35,761 nucleotides of DNA from Bacillota bacterium (GTDB taxonomy: Bacteria > Bacillota > Clostridia > Acetivibrionales > DSM-1351): positions 1-35,761 of the forward strand of contig JAEZUC010000177.1 of NCBI GenBank assembly GCA_023443515.1, given 5' to 3'. Both the position numbers and the translations under genes were made by a program. The stretch's first letter is position 1. Each line of letters starts with the position of its first letter. Shown here piece after piece: positions 1-7,300 of this stretch. The notes below the pieces were generated by a model, which saw only the letters and a program-made list of their open reading frames with translations, was not told the DNA's origin and did no database searches.

Positions 1-782
1 TTCGGTTCTTCATACATTTCCTTCATCATAAAATGTTCGTAGCCGCCCTTTTCAGCGGCTTCCACATCCCAGTTTACCTTGAAAATTTCTTTATCAACTG
101 GAGCGCCAAGGCTATTGAAAACCTGTACACTGTCTCTTGTCAGAATGGCAACTTCCTTATCCTCAAGAATATAAATGTCTCTGGTATATTCAAGAATTGC
201 AGGAATATCTGAAGCGATGAAGTTTTCTCCATCCCCAAGGCCGATAATCAACGGGCTGTCTTTTCTGGCACAGACAAACATATTCTCATCGTCCTTGCAA
301 AGTACGCCCAGTGCATAGGACCCTTCGATTTCATCAATTACCTTCATTACTGCATCTACAAGGTCTCCATCGTAGTAATATTCCACAAGGTGTGCAATAA
401 CTTCGGTATCAGTCTCTGATTTAAAAACATACCCCTGACCTTTTAAAAACTCCTTTATATGCATATAGTTTTCAATAATTCCGTTATGGACAACAACGAT
501 TTCACCGGATTGACTTATATGGGGGTGTGAGTTAACATCATTTGGCTCACCGTGAGTAGCCCATCTGGTATGACCAATTCCCATACAACCGCTTAGCTTC
601 TCGCTTTCAAGCTTTTCTTCCAGACATGCCAATCTGCCCTTGCATTTGATAACCTTTAAAAAACCGCCCTCATTAACAGATACACCTGCAGAATCATAAC
701 CTCTGTATTCAAGCTTTGACAATCCATTTATAAGAACAGGTACTGCTTTTCTATTTCCAATATATCCAACTATTCCACACAT
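1..782 (-). CDS. glmS: Glutamine--fructose-6-phosphate aminotransferase (isomerizing), N-terminal part
   Basis: This enzyme makes glucosamine-6-phosphate from fructose-6-phosphate and glutamine, the first committed step to UDP-GlcNAc and peptidoglycan. About 260 residues are visible, and the C-terminal isomerase domains lie beyond the left edge. The protein begins MCGIVGYIG, so after Met removal Cys is the N-terminal nucleophile of the class II glutamine amidotransferase domain. LEYRGYDSAG, GHTRWATHG and HNGIIENY are the hallmark motifs of that domain. The ATG at 782 follows the ribosome-binding site AGAAGGAGA. A glmS ribozyme sits upstream in the leader (1050-1219), which confirms the identity independently. 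The gene has its own promoter and is separated from glmM by one small gene. It is complete as far as it can be read, with no frameshift. Confidence 0.98.
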   Translation of the reverse strand, partial: MCGIVGYIGNRKAVPVLINGLSKLEYRGYDSAGVSVNEGGFLKVIKCKGRLACLEEKLESEKLSGCMGIGHTRWATHGEPNDVNSHPHISQSGEIVVVHNGIIENYMHIKEFLKGQGYVFKSETDTEVIAHLVEYYYDGDLVDAVMKVIDEIEGSYALGVLCKDDENMFVCARKDSPLIIGLGDGENFIASDIPAILEYTRDIYILEDKEVAILTRDSVQVFNSLGAPVDKEIFKVNWDVEAAEKGGYEHFMMKEMYEEP

Positions 783-1049
783 ATTAAAATCTCCTTCTAT
801 ATTTGTTGGTTTACATAATTATTGCAGTTTAATGGTTTCAGTGGCACCATATAGGTACACTTCTCCCTTAGTACGTAAAAATAGCGAAAGTTGACAAATA
901 TATATGCTTATTTTATATATACTCATCAGTAAAAATTCGTAATGACATAAAAATACCGTAAAAAGGGCAAAAACCAAAAACCCCGGTACATGCCAAGTAA
1001 AAATATTAAATTTAGTTTTATAATGAATTTTATAAGATATATTACAGGA

Positions 1050-1219
1050 TCAGTTACATGAGACCATTTTGTTTTTGCAGTCGCCTGCAAGCTTTGTTTT
1101 GTCTCTCTCGACCGTAACAGCCGGAAGGTATCCGCCGAATCTTTCGATACGACACACATTTTGTTTGTGCATCGCTTCCTTCTCCTCGTCAACAGACTTA
1201 AAAAAATCTGTCCTGGCGC
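1050..1219 (-). ncRNA. glmS ribozyme (glucosamine-6-phosphate-activated self-cleaving riboswitch)
   Basis: Read on the minus strand, the leader contains the conserved core in order. GCGCCAGGA is at 1219-1211. A P1 hairpin with arms ACAGA/TCTGT follows, then GTTGACGAGGAG (1193-1182) and a segment around 1147-1121 with TCGGCGGATACC. The 3' domain has P3 arms GAGAC/GTCTC and a P4 hairpin TTGCAG-GCGA-CTGCAA (1090-1075) closed by a GNRA tetraloop. The length of about 170 nt matches the class. By analogy, cleavage is expected 5' of the G at 1219. The base before it is G rather than the usual A. In the family, glucosamine-6-phosphate acts as the coenzyme for cleavage and the cut mRNA is degraded, so the product represses glmS. 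The short open frames across this stretch are not genes. Confidence 0.96.
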
Positions 1220-1302
1220 CTTTTTAAATCATATTAATCCTGCCTTTTTTCCCACCCCCTTGACATCCATTTATTTCTTTTATTCATTCATATCTATACT
1301 AC

Positions 1303-1332
1303 AATATATTATATATACTATGAAAATGTCAA
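1303..1332 (-). promoter_or_regulatory. Predicted promoter of the ribozyme-glmS transcript
   Basis: On the minus strand there is a consensus -35 TTGACA (1332-1327) and a TATATT -10 (1308-1303) with an 18-bp spacer. A TATAAT at 1313-1308 is too close (13 bp) to be the main -10. Predicted start is near 1296, about 75 nt before the ribozyme. The whole interval 783-1439 is otherwise non-coding: glmS leader, ribozyme and this promoter. I see nothing further in 1340-1439. Confidence 0.6.
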
Positions 1333-1439
1333 CACAATTCACAGTTTTTTAACTTTCGTGGAAAATTGTTCTATTGCTTATCGGAATTATAACCCAAAAG
1401 CGGAGTCGGGCCATGTCCACCCACCCTTTATATACACTG

Positions 1440-1784
1440 TTAACCTTTGCCTTTTTCAAAAGCCTTCTCAGCGCTTGTTATTGCGCCGGATAAAGCAGCA
1501 TTAATATTGCCCAAAATAATTTTATTCTGTGCAGTAGTTACATTTTTGGCAGTAACATTGTTTAATAACAAAACACCATTTGCAAGCTTTATGGCAGCCT
1601 CCAAACCTTTTATTGCATTTTGTAATGCTATTGAACTTTTTTTATCAATTGCATTATCAACAAGTGCACAGAATCTCTCCAACTGGATAATTTCCTTTTG
1701 GGAAGTTAAAGACGCAACTTTTACCGTTTGGTCTTCCTTGGTGGTCTTGCTGCTTGCTTTTACCAATTTACTATTTTTTTGCAT
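1440..1784 (-). CDS. Small soluble helical protein of unknown function
   Basis: I do not recognise this 114-residue protein. The first 25 residues are rich in Lys, Ser and Thr. The rest reads as amphipathic helix dominated by Ala, Leu, Ile, Asn and Lys, with several Asn-Ala-Ile and Ala-Ala repeats. There is no signal peptide, membrane segment or cysteine cluster, and the only Cys is in the ERFCALVDNAI stretch near residue 39. The start is secure: an ATG at 1784 preceded by CGGAGGA seven bases away. It lies between the glmM terminator and the promoter of the glmS ribozyme transcript, so it is probably transcribed alone or by read-through from glmM. A two-helix structural or spore/surface-associated role is possible but is only a guess. 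Confidence 0.75.
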   Translation of the reverse strand: MQKNSKLVKASSKTTKEDQTVKVASLTSQKEIIQLERFCALVDNAIDKKSSIALQNAIKGLEAAIKLANGVLLLNNVTAKNVTTAQNKIILGNINAALSGAITSAEKAFEKGKG

Positions 1785-1844
1785 AAAAAATCCTCCGAAA
1801 AATACTCATCTAATTTATAAAGTAAATTTCAAAGGACATTTAAC

Positions 1845-1902
1845 ATCCAAAAAAATAAAAAAATAGAAGGGCGGAAAAATCTTTTCCACGCCTCCTATTT
1901 AT
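1845..1902 (-). terminator. Rho-independent terminator after glmM
   Basis: On the minus strand, arms AATAGGAGG and a complementary CCCTTCTATT flank an inner GGAAAA/TTTTCC stem. They are followed by a long U-rich run (1845-1863). The element begins 8 bases past the glmM stop and ends the cdaA-glmM transcript. Confidence 0.8.
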
Positions 1903-1909
1903 GTATGTC

Positions 1910-3259
1910 TTAAGACAATCTTCCTTCAATAACCCTTACAAGTTCCTTTGCACGCCTTGTAATAATATCCTTGTTCTTGCCTTCAATCATTACTCTAACT
2001 AAAGGTTCTGTTCCTGAAGGTCTTATCAGGACTCTTCCTTCTCCCTTGAACTCATCCTCAAGCTCTTTGCACATCTTCTTGATTACTTCGTCGTCAAGAT
2101 ATTTGTACTTCTTCTCATTGGTTACCTTTGCATTTATCAATACCTGAGGTAATATCTGCATTACCCCCGCAAGCTCTGAAAGCTTTTTGCCCGAATCTTT
2201 TAAAACCTTCATTAGCTGAACGGCAGTCAAAAGACCGTCTCCTGTAGTATTATGATCCAGGAATATTATATGGCCGGATTGCTCACCGCCAAGCATAAAG
2301 CCCTTGTTGAGCATTTCTTCCAGAACGTATCTGTCACCAACCTTTGTTTTCTCAATATTAAGGCCGTTATTTTTAGCCATGATATCAAGCCCCATGTTGC
2401 TCATAACTGTTGCCACGATTGTATTTTGAGCCAGCATACCTTTATCCTTGAGATATAGGCCGATAATAGCCATTATCTGGTCGCCGTCTACAATATTACC
2501 GTTTTCGTCAACAGCAAGAACTCTATCTGCGTCACCGTCAAAAGCCAGACCTATGTCAGCCTTTATTTCTTTTACATATGATTGAAGCTGCTTCATATGA
2601 GTTGAACCGCAACCACTGTTTATATTTGTTCCGTCAGGTTCATTATTTATTACACTTACATCAGCCTTTAAATCAAGTAATGCCATAGGAGCTGCTTGAA
2701 AGGAAGCCCCATTTGCGCAGTCAATTGCTACCTTTATTCCTTCAAGATCCCCTGTAATAGTCCCCTTTACAAAGTTTACGTAATCTTCAAGTGCATTCTC
2801 TTGATAGCATTTAAAACCTATATTCTGACCTACAGGCTTGGGCAAATCTTCACAATCATTCTGTATTAATTCTTCAATTTTATCCTCAATTGCATCAGGC
2901 AGCTTATACCCGTTGGAATTGAAAAACTTAATTCCATTATATTCAAAAGGGTTATGTGAAGCAGAAATAACAACACCCGCATCGGCATCATACTGTCTTG
3001 TAAGATACGCTATTGCAGGAGTTGGAATTACTCCAAGGCTGACAACCTGCGCTCCTACAGAACAAATTCCCGAAATCAGAGCCGCTTCGAGCATATCCCC
3101 GGATATCCTTGTATCCATACCAACCAGTATTTTAGGTGTATGCTTGGTTTCTCCAGTCAGTACGTAAGCACCTGCCTGACCAAGCTGATATGCAAGTTTA
3201 GGAGTCAATTCAAGATTTGCAACCCCTCTGACCCCGTCAGTTCCAAATAATCTTCCCAT
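1910..3259 (-). CDS. glmM: Phosphoglucosamine mutase
   Basis: It interconverts glucosamine-6-phosphate and glucosamine-1-phosphate, the step after GlmS toward UDP-GlcNAc. The protein is 449 residues, the usual size. It opens MGRLFGTDGVRG and carries the catalytic serine loop ISASHNPFEYNG (phosphoserine about residue 101). The Mg-binding loop DGDADR is at about 241-246, the sugar-specificity loop GGEQSGH follows, and the phosphate-binding RPSGTEPLVRVM is near the C-terminus. An in-frame TTG at 3271 overlaps the ribosome-binding site, so the ATG at 3259, five bases after GGAGG, is the start. It is the last gene of the c-di-AMP/wall transcript and is followed directly by a terminator. The gap to the preceding gene is about 80 bp, larger than elsewhere in the block. 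Confidence 0.98.
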   Translation of the reverse strand: MGRLFGTDGVRGVANLELTPKLAYQLGQAGAYVLTGETKHTPKILVGMDTRISGDMLEAALISGICSVGAQVVSLGVIPTPAIAYLTRQYDADAGVVISASHNPFEYNGIKFFNSNGYKLPDAIEDKIEELIQNDCEDLPKPVGQNIGFKCYQENALEDYVNFVKGTITGDLEGIKVAIDCANGASFQAAPMALLDLKADVSVINNEPDGTNINSGCGSTHMKQLQSYVKEIKADIGLAFDGDADRVLAVDENGNIVDGDQIMAIIGLYLKDKGMLAQNTIVATVMSNMGLDIMAKNNGLNIEKTKVGDRYVLEEMLNKGFMLGGEQSGHIIFLDHNTTGDGLLTAVQLMKVLKDSGKKLSELAGVMQILPQVLINAKVTNEKKYKYLDDEVIKKMCKELEDEFKGEGRVLIRPSGTEPLVRVMIEGKNKDIITRRAKELVRVIEGRLS

Positions 3260-3338
3260 TTTATCCTCCAAGTTCCATTTATTTCGAATTTAACTTTCAT
3301 TATATAATATAACATCTTTTAATATCTTATTAATAGTT

Positions 3339-4925
3339 CTATTTCGGAATTGCATAAGTTTTAATAATTTGTTCTGCTATCCGTATTCCGTCTACAGCCG
3401 CACTTACTATTCCTCCTGCGTAGCCTGCTCCCTCGCCCGCCGGGTAAAGTCCCTGTAAATCAATACATTCAAGCTTATCGTTTCTTGGTATTCTCACCGG
3501 AGATGAGGTTCTTGTCTCAACACCTGTTAGCAGTGCATCCTTCATACCAAACCCTTTTAACCTTCTGTCAAAATAGCTTATTGATTGTTTCATACTATCG
3601 GTTACATAGTTTGGTAGGCAATTATTGATATCTGCGCATTGGGTTCTTCCGGTATAGCTGGGCTTTACACTGCCAAGTTCTCCTGTTCTTCCCTCCAGAA
3701 AATCTTCAAGCCTTTGTATGGGCGCACTATTATTTCTTCCACCAGTTTCAAATGCAAGCCTTTCCCATTTTCTCTGAAATTCTATTCCTGCAAGAGGGTG
3801 TTGACTTCCGAAGTCCCCTGAACCTACAGAAACAACCAAGGCACTGTTGGCATTATCCCTGTCCCGTTTGAACTCACTCATACCGTTGGTAACTATAGTG
3901 TCGGTCTCAGAAGCTGACGCAACAACTACACCACCGGGACACATACAAAAGGAATATGCAGTACGATCTTGAAATTTGCAGAATAGCTGATAATCGGCCG
4001 GGCCTAATGCAGGATGTCCTGCAGCATCACCATATTGAGCAGTGTTAATAACCTCCTGGGGATGTTCGATTCTCACACCGATTGAAAATGGCTTCTGTAA
4101 AAAGGAAATTCCTCTCTTGTACAGCATTTCAAAGGTATCACGTGCACTGTGGCCTATAGCCAGAACTACGGCATTTGTGTCTATAAAAGAGTTTGTGTTG
4201 GTATATACCCCGCATATTTCTCCATTACTGGTTTTAAAATCCACCATCTTCGTGTTAAAAAGAACAGTTCCTCCAAGACGTTCAATTTCCATTCTCATTT
4301 GTACTACAATATTCTTTAAAATATCAGTACCGATATGGGGTTTTGCTTTGTATACTATTTCGTCAGGTGCACCGAATCTTTGAAATTCGCCAAGAACCTT
4401 TTCGCACCTTGCATCATTTATTCTGGTTGTAAGCTTACCGTCGGAAAAGGTACCCGCTCCCCCTTCTCCAAACTGTACATTGGTTTCGGTGTCTAAGGCT
4501 CCTCCGTTCCAATAGTTGTGCACCTTTTGGGTACGCTCACTGACGTTTCCGCCTCTTTCAATTACAATAGGTCTGTAGCCGTTCTGGGCAAGTACAAGCG
4601 CACAAAACAAGCCGGCAGGCCCTGTTCCTATAACAAGAGGTCTTCCGTTCATTGGTTTATTTCCCGGAAATAGTTCTTCCTCCGGGGCTTCCTCAAGGAT
4701 TCGAATGTCTTTATCAACGGTAATTTTCACACTATCATTAAGCTCGCATGATACTGAATAAACAAAACGTATGCCAGGTTTTTTCCTGGCATCTGTTGAT
4801 TGTTTGACTATTTTTATATTTTTAATTAAATTACTGTTTATCCTTAGCTTTTGAAGCACCTGATGTTCAAGTTCCTTTTGTCCTCCATCAATTGTTGTTA
4901 CCAGATTTGAAATTAAAATTTTCAT
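3339..4925 (-). CDS. FAD-dependent oxidoreductase-like protein (COG2509 type)
   Basis: This is a 528-residue predicted flavoprotein. Residues 1-90 form an N-terminal domain without an obvious motif. A Rossmann dinucleotide-binding fold begins at about 98 with VIGTGPAGLFCALVLAQNG and an acidic end of strand 2 (IVIERGG). A conserved segment NVQFGEGGAGTFSDGKL lies at about 149-165. The C-terminal FAD closure motif is YPAGEGAGYAGGIVSAAVDG. The family is widespread in Firmicutes and usually annotated as NAD(FAD)-utilizing dehydrogenase; no substrate is established. The ATG at 4925 follows AAGGTG. The gene starts 4 bp after the end of cdaR, so it is translated from the same message as the c-di-AMP genes and sits between them and glmM. 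No transmembrane helix or CxxC pair is evident. Confidence 0.88.
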   Translation of the reverse strand: MKILISNLVTTIDGGQKELEHQVLQKLRINSNLIKNIKIVKQSTDARKKPGIRFVYSVSCELNDSVKITVDKDIRILEEAPEEELFPGNKPMNGRPLVIGTGPAGLFCALVLAQNGYRPIVIERGGNVSERTQKVHNYWNGGALDTETNVQFGEGGAGTFSDGKLTTRINDARCEKVLGEFQRFGAPDEIVYKAKPHIGTDILKNIVVQMRMEIERLGGTVLFNTKMVDFKTSNGEICGVYTNTNSFIDTNAVVLAIGHSARDTFEMLYKRGISFLQKPFSIGVRIEHPQEVINTAQYGDAAGHPALGPADYQLFCKFQDRTAYSFCMCPGGVVVASASETDTIVTNGMSEFKRDRDNANSALVVSVGSGDFGSQHPLAGIEFQRKWERLAFETGGRNNSAPIQRLEDFLEGRTGELGSVKPSYTGRTQCADINNCLPNYVTDSMKQSISYFDRRLKGFGMKDALLTGVETRTSSPVRIPRNDKLECIDLQGLYPAGEGAGYAGGIVSAAVDGIRIAEQIIKTYAIPK

Positions 4926-4929
4926 GTTT

Positions 4930-6171
4930 TCACCTTGTGTCCTGCTGCATATTCTGATTTTCTTCGGCAGGCACTTTTGTTATTTTTACAAGTATTTTGG
5001 CTTCACCCGACTGAGTTATATTTGTGGGCAATGTAACCTGTAACGGTATATGGTGTTCTCCATCCTTTAGCCCGCTTACATCTACCTTTGCCAACAGACT
5101 GTTCACTGTTACATTCGCCATGTCTTCCTTCTTTCCTTTTAATGTTACGGAAACAGGCTCTATAATCTCGTAGGCAAGTGTGTTGTCATTTCTGGTTCCT
5201 TCAAGAGTTATATCTCTGGCTTCAAATTTATAGGTCTTTATTTCCAACGGAATAATCTGTACCACAACATTAACTTCACGGGTAGAACTTACAAGTTTGA
5301 GACCGTTTGGAATCTGCAATAAGACCTGTGTATTTAATGGTTTGTCGGCATTCTCAATATTTATTGGAACAGTCTTAACCTCATTTACTTTTTCCATGAT
5401 ATCCGGATCGCCTGTAACTAGTATGCTGTTAGGCTTCACCAAATATTCTCCCTCCAGGTAATTTTCCGCCGGAGTTCCCTGTGTAATAGGAATAACCGGT
5501 ACTCTTTTTCCTATCTCTATTTTTATGTCAACGCTTAGTTTCTTTCCAAGCCCCGGCATCTCAACGCCTTTTTTATCGTAAACCTTACATTCCTTCCTGA
5601 TTTCCAGGTTTCTGTCCAGCCCGTTTACGTCAACAAAAGCCTTAACGGAGCCAACCGAAGCTATAACAGTGTCAATATCCTGTATTGATACTGTGTCAGG
5701 CTGTGCAGTCTTAGAAATTATCTCGTAACCTGCAGGAAGTTTTCCGATGGTTTCAATCTGGACAATAAACGGATTCTCCTCTATACGTGCAAGATCCAGT
5801 GTAATTGTTTTTTGTTTGAGTTCTATATTTTTGGGATTAATTCTCTCCCTGCCCAGATAAACAGGTGGTTCCAATGCAATAACCTTGTCATTTACACTTT
5901 TAACTTTTGACAAGTCAAGGGTTACTTCAAAATCAGAGTCCTTTATATTATCAAGAACATCTCCCTTGTCCCTGACATCCACTACAACGTATTTGTTGAA
6001 ATTTTTACTGTTCAAAACAAGTCCTTGTGATTTAAGACTCTCCTCATTAATAACATTCAATGGAACAGTATAGTGTTCTGTCTGTACAGGGTTAATTGCA
6101 AACCACAGAAATATAGCGAATAATATTGAAAATATTTTTAATGTTAGATCCTTCTTCAGGAATTCTTTCAC
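4930..6171 (-). CDS. cdaR: YbbR-domain regulator of diadenylate cyclase CdaA
   Basis: This is a membrane-anchored YbbR-repeat protein of 413 residues. One N-terminal transmembrane helix (about residues 8-26, KIFSILFAIFLWFAINPV) is followed by an extracytoplasmic region of consecutive beta-rich YbbR repeats, probably four. In characterised Firmicutes, CdaR binds CdaA in the membrane and tunes c-di-AMP synthesis. I chose the GTG at 6171 because it overlaps the cdaA stop as GTGA and follows GGAAGGGG. The in-frame TTG at 6189 has no such site. The C-terminus is short and Gln/Asn rich. The position directly after cdaA matches the standard cdaA-cdaR-glmM arrangement. Confidence 0.93.
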   Translation of the reverse strand: MKEFLKKDLTLKIFSILFAIFLWFAINPVQTEHYTVPLNVINEESLKSQGLVLNSKNFNKYVVVDVRDKGDVLDNIKDSDFEVTLDLSKVKSVNDKVIALEPPVYLGRERINPKNIELKQKTITLDLARIEENPFIVQIETIGKLPAGYEIISKTAQPDTVSIQDIDTVIASVGSVKAFVDVNGLDRNLEIRKECKVYDKKGVEMPGLGKKLSVDIKIEIGKRVPVIPITQGTPAENYLEGEYLVKPNSILVTGDPDIMEKVNEVKTVPINIENADKPLNTQVLLQIPNGLKLVSSTREVNVVVQIIPLEIKTYKFEARDITLEGTRNDNTLAYEIIEPVSVTLKGKKEDMANVTVNSLLAKVDVSGLKDGEHHIPLQVTLPTNITQSGEAKILVKITKVPAEENQNMQQDTR

Positions 6172-7043
6172 TTTGATTTCCCCTTCCAAAGTGCCAGCTT
6201 CTTGTTTACAGACTGCTTTTCAAGTAAATTTTTATTTAGCGCCTTTCGTAATATATCAGGCGTAAGATTTCTGGTCAAACCGCCGTTTAATGCATATGAT
6301 ATTTTTCCTGTTTCTTCGGATACAACTACCGATATGCAGTCCGACACCTCCGTAATCCCAAGAGCTGCCCTGTGTCTGGTGCCAAGCTCTTTACTAAGAT
6401 TTGGGTTGTCGGTAAGCGGAAGAAAACATGCTGCAGATTTCAATTTGTTGTTTCGTATAATTAAAGCGCCATCGTGCAACGGTGTATTCGGCGTAAATAT
6501 ATTCATTATCAACTCGGCACTGACACTTGAATCAAGTCGTGTTCCGGTATTTATAATTTCACCGAGTTTTGTTTCACGTTCAACAACAATAAGTGCTCCG
6601 GTCTTTGTTCTTGACAGCTCTGTACACGCTTTTACTATTTCCTCTATGGTAAAAGTCGTATGTATGGTGGTATCCTTTTCATCAAAGCTGAAAAAACCTT
6701 TAAAGTTGCTTCTTCCGATTTGTTCGAGGCCACGTCTCAACTCAGGCTGAAATACAACTACCAGTGCAAATCCCGCAAGTTCTATTGTTCTGTTCAGTAT
6801 ATAGGCTAGTGTGCGTAATTTAAGCCAGTCACTGAGCATTGCTACAATGAGAATTACAATAATACCCTTTACCAGTTGCCATGCTCTTGTCTCCTTTACA
6901 AGCTGTATCAGCTTGTAAGTAAGATATGAAACAATACTTACGTCAACTAATGAGCGCAGTATTTCCAATGGCTGAGTAAATGGTACATATACCGATAAAA
7001 AGTCCAATATGCTTTTAAAATTAACAGCAACAGCATCCAGCAA
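6168..7043 (-). CDS. cdaA: Membrane diadenylate cyclase (c-di-AMP synthase)
   Basis: It condenses two ATP to cyclic di-AMP, the messenger controlling potassium, osmolyte and wall homeostasis. Three N-terminal membrane helices (within IVSYLTYKLIQ..., KGIIVILIVAML and ELAGFALVVVF) lead into FQPELRRGLEQIGR and the DAC domain. That domain holds the catalytic DGA in PLHDGALII and the RHR motif in ELGTRHRAALGITE. The start is unclear. A TTG at 7043 about eight bases after AAGGGTG gives 291 residues, close to family size. An in-frame GTG at 7094 would add 17 residues but has no site at normal spacing. It overlaps cdaR by four bases. A 7-bp inverted repeat lies in the leader. c-di-AMP is essential in many Firmicutes, and no second synthase is in the window. 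Confidence 0.95.
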   Translation of the reverse strand: MLDAVAVNFKSILDFLSVYVPFTQPLEILRSLVDVSIVSYLTYKLIQLVKETRAWQLVKGIIVILIVAMLSDWLKLRTLAYILNRTIELAGFALVVVFQPELRRGLEQIGRSNFKGFFSFDEKDTTIHTTFTIEEIVKACTELSRTKTGALIVVERETKLGEIINTGTRLDSSVSAELIMNIFTPNTPLHDGALIIRNNKLKSAACFLPLTDNPNLSKELGTRHRAALGITEVSDCISVVVSEETGKISYALNGGLTRNLTPDILRKALNKNLLEKQSVNKKLALWKGKSK

Positions 7044-7111
7044 ACAATTCACACCCTTGTAAAATACAATACTTACATCAACATACAAAATCACATAATA
7101 ATTTTATTATA

Positions 7112-7137
7112 TTTACCCCTTTCGTAAAATGGGTAAA
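7112..7137 (-). repeat. Inverted repeat in the cdaA leader
   Basis: Arms TTTACCC and GGGTAAA (7 bp, perfect) are separated by 12 nt. On the minus-strand RNA the 3' arm includes part of the AAAGGGG purine run, the only strong Shine-Dalgarno-like run upstream of the GTG at 7094, although it is about 21 nt away. It lies between the miniprotein stop (7180) and cdaA and has no U-tract, so it is not a standard terminator. It could be a translational control element or an operator. Confidence 0.4.
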
Positions 7138-7179
7138 ATTGACTAAATTTTATAGATTTATAAAGCTATTTTTATAATT

Positions 7180-7284
7180 CTACTGACCGGCAGTAATAAT
7201 TGAAAATCCTGCCGCACCCAATGTGGTAAGCAGCATTATAATAGCAAGTACCAAAGCAACCGTTTTAATCCATTTTCTTTGCAT
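7180..7284 (-). CDS. 34-residue single-pass membrane miniprotein
   Basis: A tiny gene with an excellent ribosome-binding site (GGAGG, 5 bases before the ATG at 7284). It encodes MQRKWIK, then one hydrophobic helix of about 20 residues (VALVLAIIMLLTTLGAAGF), and ends ITAGQ. The layout, with a short basic cytoplasmic N-terminus and one helix, resembles Firmicutes membrane miniproteins such as the DUF4044/Prli42 type, but I cannot confirm homology by eye. It lies 17 bp after the nadE stop and about 140 bp before the likely cdaA start, so it is probably co-transcribed with nadE and possibly with cdaA. A role as a small partner of a membrane enzyme is inference. Confidence 0.72.
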   Translation of the reverse strand: MQRKWIKTVALVLAIIMLLTTLGAAGFSIITAGQ

Positions 7285-7300
7285 AATAACCTCCTAAAAC

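Noticed and set aside
926..1352. Short open frames on both strands across 926-1352
   Set aside because: They lie on the glmS ribozyme and promoter, lack ribosome-binding sites, and conservation in this stretch is at RNA level.
1447..1866. 139-residue plus-strand frame opposite the 114-residue gene
   Set aside because: It is antisense to a gene with a strong GGAGG start and runs into the glmM terminator region; no site precedes its ATG.
6202..6750. 182-residue plus-strand open frame
   Set aside because: It is antisense to the conserved DAC domain of cdaA; the minus-strand frame carries all catalytic motifs.
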